Shown here: piece by piece, positions 33,789 to 42,289 of the stretch | How positions within the stretch are numbered: the first letter of the stretch is position 1 | Layout: every line of letters starts with the position of its first letter | Notes under the pieces: generated by a model | The model's input: only the letters and a program-made list of their open reading frames with translations | Told to the model about the DNA's origin: nothing | The model's database searches: none | Program-made: the position numbers and the translations under genes | Assembly: GCF_017356035.1 (NCBI RefSeq) | Contig: NZ_JAFIQX010000005.1 | Span: 159,368 to 223,367 of the forward strand | Source: Longitalea luteola | GTDB taxonomy: Bacteria > Bacteroidota > Bacteroidia > Chitinophagales > Chitinophagaceae | Reading direction: 5' to 3' | DNA length: 64,000 nt

Positions 33789-33905
33789 TAATTACCGGTT
33801 GACAGTTCCCGGGTACCGGGCGTTGAATCGGGTAACGGACGGCAATTAACCGCGCATCCTGCGATTTGGACCCGGTAACCGGTGCCAGGTAACCGGTTAC
33901 CTGTA
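33789..33905. repeat. Inverted heptad element (CCGGTAA / TACCGGG)
   Basis: Left arm TACCGGTTGACAGTTCCCGG, GTACCGGG; right arm GACCCGGTAACCGGTGCCAG, GTAACCGGTTACCTG. It starts right at the pyrF stop (TAA TAATTACCGG). Confidence 0.88.
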
Positions 33906-34376
33906 TGTCTTTACATTTTTTCCTTCTAATATAATCTTCCTAATAGATTTAGTTTCACACAGTTCTCTTTACAAAATGTGTATTATTTTTTCACTTACAG
34001 GCAGGGGTGCACACAATTGCAGGCACTAAAAAGCGTTTTAGATGTTTTAAGGCGTAAAGATACCAAATGCCTTTTCCGAAAGCGTTATAGTTGATTTGAG
34101 TGAAGATGCGAAGATGTACTGATTAACGGATCGTACTATTACGTTTTGCCGGTTAACAGGTCAGGTATTTTAACGTTGAAGCACTAACAACCCAAACTCC
34201 GTGAATTCCGTATACCCTTGTATGAATGATGCATTCTTACACGGGTTATACTGTTGCCGGAGAACCATTAACCAATGATCGAACGACGATTGTGGTAATT
34301 GGTTTTTAAGTTTGGCATATTAATCAGCTAAAAGAGATCCCATATCCTATCGAAATTTAAAATCCAATCATCGGCT
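33906..34376 (+). promoter_or_regulatory. Gene-free leader of the type IX cargo operon
   Basis: No gene seen in 470 bases. A -7-like box TAAGTTTG lies at 34307-34314, with a TTG at 34290-34292 that is rather close (14 bases). A hairpin at 34214-34246 (ACCCTTGTATGAATG and its near-inverse, 13 of 15 pairs, loop ATG) lies upstream. The AT-rich 33900-34080 part shows nothing I can assign. Confidence 0.4.
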
Positions 34377-37300
34377 ATGCGAAAAATTTTACGCGGGCAC
34401 GTAGTTTATAAAATATTTCTGTTTACCCTTTGTTTAGGTTCATCTTTTTTGTTCGAAGCTCACGCTCAGGTGTCCGGTACATTTACCATTAATAGCGGCG
34501 CACCAGCCAGTGCAACTAATTTCCAGACTTTTGCTGCAGCCGTTGCATCGCTTTCCGGCGGTGTCAATGGCGCCGTGACTTTTAATGTGGTGTCAGGCAG
34601 CGGGCCTTATACCGAGCAGGTGGTGATCAATGCCATTGCCGGCGCCTCGGCAACCAATACCATCACATTCAATGGTAATGGTGAAACCCTCAACTTTCTT
34701 TCTACCGACTATAACAGCCGTGCCGGTATAAAGCTGAACGGTGCAGATTATGTAACGTTCGATAACCTCAACATTCAGCCGCTGGCCGATGCGCCCGGTG
34801 AATACGGTTATGGTGTACACATCTTAAATGATGCCGATCATAACACGATCAAAAATTGCCATATCACCTGTTTTGTTGATTGGGATAATTACGATAATCA
34901 TGCCGGCATAGTGATAAATGGCAGCCACGCCAATACGTGGGATGAGGGAGATAGCAATTGCGATGACAACCTGATCCTGCATAATACAATCACCGGCGGA
35001 ACAGCAGGTATAACGCTCTCATCCATACCGGTATGGGGCAATCCGGCTCAGTTTATGACCGGAAATAGAATAATTGGTAATACTATTTCAAATGCCATTT
35101 TTTATGGTATTCAGATGTATTATACCAGTAGTACCCTGATAGATGGTAACGATATTACGGGTGGTCCCGATGCCATTTACGACCTCATCGGAATGTATCT
35201 TGCTTATTACAATCAAAGCTTTGTCATTACCAATAACCGCATCCATGGTTTTCATGCAGAGCCTGGTAGCACACTAACCGGTCTTTTTATCTCATCCGAG
35301 AGTGTTGCCGGTAAGGAATGTCTGTTTGCCAATAATCTTATTTACGATTTTCAAACTGCCGGTACCGTCATAGGCATCGTTTCCAGGCTGCCCAATACTG
35401 TATATTCCACTTCATTCCTCAATATTTATCATAACACGATATCCCTCGACGATCAAAGCGTTCCCGGCACTGATGCATTCGGGATGCAGTTTGATAACGT
35501 TTCGGATGTGAATATCATGAACAATATTGTGACAGTGACGCGCAGAAGCAGTAATATTAATTATGGTATCTATTTTGAAGTGGCCCCCACCAACTTTACC
35601 AGCCAACGGAATGATATATATGTGCCAGACGGCCCCGCTACCAATGATGCAGTAGGCGTGATCAGAAGTGTTGTCTATAATACAATGGCAGCCTGGCAAA
35701 AGGCTACCGGTTATGATTATTTTTCAACCGACGTTAACCCGATATACGCAAATCCTGCCGCCTTCGATTTCAGACCAACGGCACAGGGCATAGATAATAT
35801 GGCCGTTTATCAAAGTATAAATACTGATATAACCGGAGCCCCTCGTAGTACATCGAACCCCGATGTAGGTTGTTATGAATTTTTATCTGCCGCGTGCTCG
35901 TCCACCATTACCGGCGGTACCGTCAATGCTTTACCTGATTCCATCTTATGCATAGGCCCAAAGATCTCTCTTGGCTTAACAGGTCATTCGGCTGGTGGCG
36001 GGCAAACCTATACCTGGCAAACCTCTACCACCGCTACAGGAACTTATAGCAATATTACCGGTCAGCTTGGTTTTCCGTATCTGGAAACAACGCCTGTTAC
36101 GACCTTATTTTACCGCGTAGCGCTTACCTGTGGAACCACTACTGCTTACTCCAAACCGATCAGGGTGTTGGTAAACACTTCGCTCAACGGCGGTACTTAT
36201 ACCATTAATTCTGAACTGCCTACCGGTGGCATCAATTTCAATTCGTTCAAAGACGCGGCATTGGCTTTACAATGCGGTATCAACGGGCCTATTGTATTTA
36301 ACGTGGCCAGCGGCAGCGGGCCTTATAATGAGCAATTGATCCTGCCTGCATTAAGTACGTCGCCCACAAAAACGGTGACCTTTAATTGCAATGGCGTAAC
36401 CATGTCTTATGCGCCAACGACTTCCAGTCAAAGTGCTGTACTAAAGTTGAATGGAACTGATTACATTACTATCGATAGCCTGAACGTTGACGTACAGGGA
36501 TCTTCGACCTTTGGTTTTGGCATACAGCTCACGAATGATGCCGATCATAATACGATCAAACGTTGCACGATCAATCTCAGTAAAACAGCAACCACTAACC
36601 GGTATGCAGGAATAGTTATCAGCGGGGCTGCCGACAATCCTACAAGTACTGTTGGTTATAGCGATTGCGATACCAACCTCATCACCAACAATACTGTCAT
36701 TGGTGGTAGTCATGGTATTACCAATGCTTCCAATTCCATTTCTCCCGGCGTATCGAGGTCAAGGGGAAATATCATCAGAAAAAACATCCTGAAAGATAAC
36801 TACCAGTACGGGATCTATTTAACAGGCGCCTCTAAAACCCTGGTTGATAGCAATGATATCAGTCAGCCTACCCGCACTGTACTGGCGGCGTTCACCGGCA
36901 TTTATTTGCTGGAGGTGAACTTTGGGGTAACGGTGTCAAGAAACAAGATCCATAATCTGGCAGAGAATGCTAAAACAACCAGTGTGCTGTTAGAAGGAAT
37001 AAAATGTGAGCTGGTTAAAGCATTGCCAACGGAACCGATCGTGATCACCAACAATTTATTGTATACCTGGCGGGGAAGCGGCGTACAGAATGGACTGAAC
37101 AACATTTCTTCCCAGCATGTGAAATATTATCATAATACGGTTTCACTGGATGATTCTTCCTCTGGCAACCCGAGCTTAACCCGTGGATTCGGCGCATTTG
37201 GTATGCTCAACGAGGGGATAGAGATCAAGGATAATAACATAGTTGTGCGCCGCGGTGGTACGGGGGCAAAGTATGGATTCTATACGAATGTCAACGATAG

Positions 37301-38135
37301 TGGTTTGGTAGCTAACTTTAATAACTACTATATTTCTTCTACGGAAGGTCCGGCCATTATCGGTTACATGACCACCGACTATCCTACCTTACCTCAATGG
37401 CTGGCCACCCGCAAGGATTCCAATTCAATTTCCATCGATCCGGTACCACATGATCCCGCAAAAGGAGATTATACTCCTACCAAAATACCATTTGAGAACA
37501 GGGGTAGCAATGTGGGCATTACCACCGATATCCGGGATGTTACAAGAGATTTGGCAAGGCCTGATATTGGGGCCGTGGAATTCACCATCTGCCGCCAGCT
37601 TACCAACCCGGTGATCAGTGCCGATTCTGTGGGCGTGAATGCCATCAGGTTCAGCTGGCCTGCTGTACAAAATACTACCGGTTACCGCGTATCCCGTGAT
37701 GGCATCAACTGGGCGATCCCTTCTTCGGGCGCCATGGGACTTACGCATATCATTGCCGGGTTAAAACCTGCTGATACTGCAGGATTGATGGTAAAAGCTT
37801 TGGGTTCGCGTATCGATTGTCCGGAATATTTGTCGGGCCGTGTGGTGTCACGAACGCTCACAGATGGCATTTATGTGCCCAATACTTTTACCCCCAATGG
37901 CAATGGTCAGAACGACGTGTTCAAAGTATATAGTAATATGATGAGGTCAATCCGCTGGATGGTATTCAACCAGTGGGGTGAAAAAGTGTTTGAAACCACG
38001 GAACTGCAGGGCGCCTGGGATGGCAGGTATAAGGGCAAACCCCAACCCGTAGGCGTATATGTATTCGTGGTGTCGGGCACGCTTTCAGATGGCACTAAAG
38101 TAACCCAGAAAGGAACATTTAATCTGATCCGGTAA
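34377..38135 (+). CDS. Giant secreted beta-helix protein with type B T9SS sorting domain
   Basis: 1252 residues, signal peptide ending FEAHAQ. Two long parallel beta-helix modules are clear internal duplicates: residues about 34-510 start GTFTINSGAPASATNFQTFA and residues about 606-1070 start GTYTINSELPTGGINFNSFK. Both contain NDADHNTIK and the repeated N-x-I turns of right-handed helices. An Ig-like segment (residues about 515-605) separates them. A fibronectin-like segment (INPVI-type, about 1085-1160) precedes the gliding-motility C-terminal domain: NTFTPNGNGQNDVF, MVFNQWGEKVFE, PQPVGVYVFVVSG. Export by the type IX system to the surface is predicted. PorP/SprF and a PorE-like gene follow at once, a typical type B cargo operon. 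Ligand (glycan?) unknown. Confidence 0.9.
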   Translation: MRKILRGHVVYKIFLFTLCLGSSFLFEAHAQVSGTFTINSGAPASATNFQTFAAAVASLSGGVNGAVTFNVVSGSGPYTEQVVINAIAGASATNTITFNGNGETLNFLSTDYNSRAGIKLNGADYVTFDNLNIQPLADAPGEYGYGVHILNDADHNTIKNCHITCFVDWDNYDNHAGIVINGSHANTWDEGDSNCDDNLILHNTITGGTAGITLSSIPVWGNPAQFMTGNRIIGNTISNAIFYGIQMYYTSSTLIDGNDITGGPDAIYDLIGMYLAYYNQSFVITNNRIHGFHAEPGSTLTGLFISSESVAGKECLFANNLIYDFQTAGTVIGIVSRLPNTVYSTSFLNIYHNTISLDDQSVPGTDAFGMQFDNVSDVNIMNNIVTVTRRSSNINYGIYFEVAPTNFTSQRNDIYVPDGPATNDAVGVIRSVVYNTMAAWQKATGYDYFSTDVNPIYANPAAFDFRPTAQGIDNMAVYQSINTDITGAPRSTSNPDVGCYEFLSAACSSTITGGTVNALPDSILCIGPKISLGLTGHSAGGGQTYTWQTSTTATGTYSNITGQLGFPYLETTPVTTLFYRVALTCGTTTAYSKPIRVLVNTSLNGGTYTINSELPTGGINFNSFKDAALALQCGINGPIVFNVASGSGPYNEQLILPALSTSPTKTVTFNCNGVTMSYAPTTSSQSAVLKLNGTDYITIDSLNVDVQGSSTFGFGIQLTNDADHNTIKRCTINLSKTATTNRYAGIVISGAADNPTSTVGYSDCDTNLITNNTVIGGSHGITNASNSISPGVSRSRGNIIRKNILKDNYQYGIYLTGASKTLVDSNDISQPTRTVLAAFTGIYLLEVNFGVTVSRNKIHNLAENAKTTSVLLEGIKCELVKALPTEPIVITNNLLYTWRGSGVQNGLNNISSQHVKYYHNTVSLDDSSSGNPSLTRGFGAFGMLNEGIEIKDNNIVVRRGGTGAKYGFYTNVNDSGLVANFNNYYISSTEGPAIIGYMTTDYPTLPQWLATRKDSNSISIDPVPHDPAKGDYTPTKIPFENRGSNVGITTDIRDVTRDLARPDIGAVEFTICRQLTNPVISADSVGVNAIRFSWPAVQNTTGYRVSRDGINWAIPSSGAMGLTHIIAGLKPADTAGLMVKALGSRIDCPEYLSGRVVSRTLTDGIYVPNTFTPNGNGQNDVFKVYSNMMRSIRWMVFNQWGEKVFETTELQGAWDGRYKGKPQPVGVYVFVVSGTLSDGTKVTQKGTFNLIR

Positions 38136-38160
38136 TTAAAATCCAAAAAAACTGTTTGTA

Positions 38161-39156
38161 ATGAGATATCTTATAAAAACCGGCTTGTTACTGTTAACCC
38201 TGGTTAAAGGAGTAACAGGTCTTTCTCAAACAGATCCCCATTTTTCGCAATATTATGCGTACCCGGTTTGGTTGAACCCCGCTTTGACGGGCGCCATAGA
38301 CGGTAATTGCCGGGTAACAGCCATGTACCGCAGTCAATGGGGCGGCATCAGCAATCCATTTGCAACGCCCGCTGTTTCTGCAGACTTTGTAACGAATAAA
38401 AATGTAAGCCTTGGTGTTAACCTCATGAACCAGCGGGCAGGCACTATTGGCTACAGCTATATGACCGGGTATGCTACCATGTCTTATAATGGCGTACGCT
38501 TTGGGTATCACCAGATCTCTATGGGTATGGCTTTGGGTGTATTGAACCGCCGCTTCGATCAATCGAAGTTCAGAACAGGCGATATGTGGAATCCCTATAT
38601 GGGCTTCGACCCAACGAATGGCGGTACCGAAGTGCTGAATAAAACATCTGCCATTGCATTCGATGCGGGGGTAGGCGCCGTGTATTTTGATGGAACGCCG
38701 GGTAAAAAAGCGAATTGGTTCGGCGGTATCTCAGCCTATCATTTAACCCAGCCACAGGACCCATTCCTGGCAGGCGATCATGAAAAAATGCCGATGCGGT
38801 TAACAGCCCATGGCGGTTTGAAATATAATGTGAACGAAGACGTGAGCATTACGCCCAACCTGTTGTATATGCGCCAGGGTAACAGTGAAGAAAAAATGGC
38901 AGGCGCCTATGCCCAGATGCGGGTAAATGAAACCACCGACTTTTTACTGGGCGCCAACTACCGGTTCAAAGATGCGGTGTCGCCCTATGTAGGTGTTTAC
39001 TATAAGAACTATATGATCAGTGTGAGCTATGATGTAAACATGTCTGACCTGGGTAAAGTGGCAGGTAATGCCAACAATTTCGAAATATCCCTGACGCTCA
39101 TCGGCCGCAAATCGGTTAAACAGGATGCCGTGCCGTTCGTGTGTCCGCGGTTGTAA
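38161..39156 (+). CDS. PorP/SprF-family outer-membrane protein
   Basis: 331-residue beta-barrel protein of the type IX secretion membrane family PorP/SprF. Signal MRYLIKTGLLLLTLVKGVTG, then SQTDPHFSQYYAYPVWLNPA, the diagnostic family start. The rest alternates short strands typical of a 14-strand barrel, and the C-terminus reads NNFEISLTLIGR. Such proteins pair with individual type B cargo (as SprF with SprB) and hold it at the surface. The gene starts 25 bases after the giant cargo gene. Confidence 0.94.
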   Translation: MRYLIKTGLLLLTLVKGVTGLSQTDPHFSQYYAYPVWLNPALTGAIDGNCRVTAMYRSQWGGISNPFATPAVSADFVTNKNVSLGVNLMNQRAGTIGYSYMTGYATMSYNGVRFGYHQISMGMALGVLNRRFDQSKFRTGDMWNPYMGFDPTNGGTEVLNKTSAIAFDAGVGAVYFDGTPGKKANWFGGISAYHLTQPQDPFLAGDHEKMPMRLTAHGGLKYNVNEDVSITPNLLYMRQGNSEEKMAGAYAQMRVNETTDFLLGANYRFKDAVSPYVGVYYKNYMISVSYDVNMSDLGKVAGNANNFEISLTLIGRKSVKQDAVPFVCPRL

Positions 39157-39199
39157 TATACAAAACGAAGAGAAGGACCCACCAGCCACCGGCTGTTTC

Positions 39200-39230
39200 A
39201 AAACATTATCACATTAGCAAATTGATTATA
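39200..39230. repeat. Short octad array (ATTATCAC)
   Basis: ATTATCAC, ATTAGCAA, ATTGATTA: three words of the family at 21644-21706, right before the start of the PorE-like gene. Confidence 0.6.
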
Positions 39231-39231
39231 C

Positions 39232-41247
39232 ATGATCAAGCAAATTATAATAATAGCCTGTCTGGGTTTGAGTACCGCTGCGGTACATGCGCAGGCAACT
39301 AACTTTAAGCGCGTAGCGGAACAGTTCTATGCCAAAGGCGATTATTATTCTGCCGCACACTATTTTGAAAAATACTTAAGTGGGAAGACTCCTTCCCATT
39401 CAGGGTATAATGCCTATGTAGTACAAAAGCAGGGCGCTGCATTGATCAACCCCAACGATCTCGGCGGTCTCGACGGTAACCTCTTGTATAAAATGGGCGA
39501 CTGTTACTTTAACCTGAACGATTATATACATGCAGAACAATGGTATAAAGTGTTGCTGAAAAAAGACTCTGCCAGCTTTCCGCTGGCCCGTTACTATTAT
39601 GGCATTTGTTTGCGCGCCAATGGTAACTACAAAATTGCCCAGCAGGAGCTCACGAGGTTCATGCAGGAGAATACCGAAGGCGAGAAGTATAATAAACGGG
39701 CGCAGCAGGAGATCGATAACTGTGCGTTCATTCAGCAGCAATTGACCAATGGCCCTACCGGTATTAAAATAGAAAGGCTCAATAACAACATCAATAAAGA
39801 AGGCGCCAATTACGCTGCCAGCTGGCTCAACAATAATACCCTGGCCTTTACATCAACCCGGTCGGAAGGGTATAACAATGCCTTGTACAGCGTAGCCTTC
39901 AATAACGGCGGTTTTGGCAGGATAGAAAAAATAAATGTGGCAGCGCCGAGGAATACCCATTTAGGAACTCCAACTTTTACACCTGATGGCTCAAAAATGT
40001 TCTTTACTGGCTGGATGGTGAAGAATGGAAAGAAACTGTCGGCCATTTATATGAGCGAACGCGATGGCGAAAGATGGAGCGAGCCTGTTGTGATCGACGG
40101 CAAGCTCAGTGAAGAATCATTCAATTCCAGGCAGCCGCAGGTAACGCCCGATGGCAAATACCTGTTATTTGCCAGTGACCGCTCGGATGGCATCGGCGGT
40201 TTCGATATCTGGTCGGCCACCCTCGACCCTAAAGGAATGCCCGAAAAGATCACTAATTTGGGACCGGCCATCAATACCACGGGCGATGAAGAAGCGCCGT
40301 TTTACCATGGCGGCAGCCAGTCCCTCGTATTTGCCTCCAATGGCAGAACCGGTATGGGCGGCTTCGACCTGTTCTCATCCAGTGGTTATTTCAATGGCTC
40401 ATGGACGGTGGCATTGAACCTGGGCTACCCGGTAAATTCAGAAAAAGATGATATTTACTTTGTAGGCAAAGGAAAGGGGTTGCTTGAAGATGCCATCATC
40501 AGCAGTGACCGCGCCTCATTATGTTGTTTGGAATTATTCTCCATACATAAGAATTACAACCAGGTATTTACCGGGGTGGTGCTCGATTGCGATACCAAGA
40601 AACCGCTGGAAGGCGCTATCGTAACTGCCAAAGATCCGCGTGGTAACGAGATCGCTACTATCAAGACCCAGGCAGGCGGCCGGTATACCATTCAAACCGA
40701 TGCCGGGTTGGCCCTGCAGATCAGTGGCCGCCAGGAAGAGTACCAGGATGGCCTGCTGACGGCCTACCCCTCGAAAGGCGACACCGTATATGCACAGGAG
40801 TTATGTTTGGCCAAAAAGCCCGATCCGTTCAAAAACAAGACCGAGGTTACCTATCAGATCGTGTTTGAGTTAAAGACCGAGATCGCAAAAGAATCATACC
40901 CATATCTTGATCTCATTGCCGGTTACCTGAAGGCCAATCCATCGGTCGTGCTTGAAATAAATGTGCACACAGACGGCCTGGGATCGGTTAAATCGAACGA
41001 GTTCCTGTCGAAAGGACGGGCCAATGCCTGCGCCGAGTACCTGATCAATGCCGGTGTATCGCCCGGACAGCTGTTGCCAAGAGGATTTGGGGAATGCTGC
41101 CCGATCGAGAAAGAGACCACACCTGATGGAAAAGATATCCCGGAAGCCCGTGAGAAGAACAGGCGTGTGGTGTTCAAGATGATCAGCAATGGCACCCCCA
41201 TCAACAATGGTACGCCCATTGGCAATGGCACCCAAACGACCAACTAA
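39232..41247 (+). CDS. PorE-like OmpA/PD40/TPR protein
   Basis: 671 residues in four modules, as in PorE of Porphyromonas: signal (IIIIACLGLSTAAVHAQ), TPR-like repeats (RVAEQFYAKGDYYSAAHYFE, about residues 25-170), a beta-propeller of PD40 blades (TFTPDGSKMFFTGW, VTPDGKYLLFASDRSDGIGG, about 185-440), a carboxypeptidase-regulatory domain (VLDCDTKKPLEGAIVTAKDP) and an OmpA domain (VLEINVHTDGLGSVKSNEFL, NRRVVFKMI) that binds peptidoglycan. It likely links the cargo/PorP pair to the cell wall. The C-terminal tail repeats NGTPI three times. A terminator follows at 41332. Confidence 0.9.
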   Translation: MIKQIIIIACLGLSTAAVHAQATNFKRVAEQFYAKGDYYSAAHYFEKYLSGKTPSHSGYNAYVVQKQGAALINPNDLGGLDGNLLYKMGDCYFNLNDYIHAEQWYKVLLKKDSASFPLARYYYGICLRANGNYKIAQQELTRFMQENTEGEKYNKRAQQEIDNCAFIQQQLTNGPTGIKIERLNNNINKEGANYAASWLNNNTLAFTSTRSEGYNNALYSVAFNNGGFGRIEKINVAAPRNTHLGTPTFTPDGSKMFFTGWMVKNGKKLSAIYMSERDGERWSEPVVIDGKLSEESFNSRQPQVTPDGKYLLFASDRSDGIGGFDIWSATLDPKGMPEKITNLGPAINTTGDEEAPFYHGGSQSLVFASNGRTGMGGFDLFSSSGYFNGSWTVALNLGYPVNSEKDDIYFVGKGKGLLEDAIISSDRASLCCLELFSIHKNYNQVFTGVVLDCDTKKPLEGAIVTAKDPRGNEIATIKTQAGGRYTIQTDAGLALQISGRQEEYQDGLLTAYPSKGDTVYAQELCLAKKPDPFKNKTEVTYQIVFELKTEIAKESYPYLDLIAGYLKANPSVVLEINVHTDGLGSVKSNEFLSKGRANACAEYLINAGVSPGQLLPRGFGECCPIEKETTPDGKDIPEAREKNRRVVFKMISNGTPINNGTPIGNGTQTTN

Positions 41248-41331
41248 AACAGACAAACGCTGATCGGCTATCGACAGAAGGCCACAACTGATCTGTGAAC
41301 CGATAGCTTTCCACGCAGTTTATAATTGAAC

Positions 41332-41380
41332 AAAAAGCCCCCGGAATTCGGCTTGATCGAACACCGGGGGCCTTATTTTT
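41332..41380 (+). terminator. Rho-independent terminator of the cargo operon
   Basis: Perfect 8-bp GC-only arms, GCCCCCGG and CCGGGGGC, preceded by five A and followed by CTTATTTTT. It ends the 34377-41247 operon. The remaining 41381-41572 holds no gene. Confidence 0.88.
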
Positions 41381-41572
41381 GTCCCGGATCCAGGATCCTT
41401 CAACACCCCGGCTCGCGAACATCGTTGCCAATTGTAAGAATATTCACTTTTTCGGGTGTATCAGATTAAGATACGTAGAGATAAAAAACCTTAAATTGCA
41501 ATAATACCCAGCGGTTAAGGGCTTTTTTACGTATTAAGCATAGATCATCTACATAATCAAAATTTACAATTT

Positions 41573-42073
41573 ATGAAACACGTTTTCTCTGTCCTCTCAG
41601 TTACCTGTGTTGCATTTTTAACCATTTTGATATCCTCGACCGGTTGTAAAAAAGGCGATACCGGCCCGAAAGGTGAAACCGGTAATGCCAATGTACAATA
41701 CTCACCCTGGCTCGATGTTTCATTTGAAGCGGTTAGAAATACAGCAGGCGATACCCTTTACTATGAGACGGTAGTGCCCGCTCCGAAGATAACCGATAGT
41801 GTATTAGCCTATGGTGATGTGAGAATATACGTAAACAATGGAACTGCAGCACAACCTGAGATCATCCCGCTTCCTATTGGCACAATCCTCATCCCTTTTA
41901 TCAGCAAAGGCGAGATCTACATGCAGGGCGGCGATTTTTCAACTTTTACACAGGGCGGACAGAAATACTCTCAGTTCAGATATGTGATAATAGCAGGATC
42001 TACTCCGGCCCGAAGAGATGTGAACCTGAACGATTATAATGCTGTAAAAGCGTTTTATAACATCCCTGACTGA
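41573..42073 (+). CDS. Small lipoprotein with collagen-like start
   Basis: 166 residues. A lipoprotein signal (FLTILISSTGC) is followed directly by KKGDTGPKGETGNAN, three to four collagen-like Gly-x-y triplets, a common beginning of Bacteroidota surface lipoproteins. The remainder (SPWLDVSFEAVRNTAGDTLY, FISKGEIYMQGGDF) is probably a beta-sandwich; I cannot name the family. It ends VKAFYNIPD. Single gene. Confidence 0.72.
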   Translation: MKHVFSVLSVTCVAFLTILISSTGCKKGDTGPKGETGNANVQYSPWLDVSFEAVRNTAGDTLYYETVVPAPKITDSVLAYGDVRIYVNNGTAAQPEIIPLPIGTILIPFISKGEIYMQGGDFSTFTQGGQKYSQFRYVIIAGSTPARRDVNLNDYNAVKAFYNIPD

Positions 42074-42184
42074 GAACACGGCTTCTTCATAAATAGCAAC
42101 CGTTCCTTAAGAAATCCTTCTCCCTGAAAACCGAGTTTATAGAATAAACGTATTTGTTCAGATAAATGCGCTTTGAAATAGTAT

Positions 42185-42223
42185 CTGTCGGGCCAGTGCA
42201 TCAGTAATGCACAGGCCCGACAG
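42185..42223 (+). terminator. Long perfect hairpin between lipoprotein and SusC genes
   Basis: Outer arms CTGTCGGGCC/GGCCCGACAG (10 bp), an A-A mismatch, inner arms GTGCAT/ATGCAC, loop CAGTA. No T run follows, so it may be an atypical terminator or a structured leader of the SusC operon. A smaller hairpin (TATCCC/GGGATA) lies at 42234-42249. Confidence 0.5.
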
Positions 42224-42289
42224 GTTAAATGGATATCCCAAAAGGGATAGGACGTTAACCCAATCTTCAGTTAATCAAAAACTAATGCT

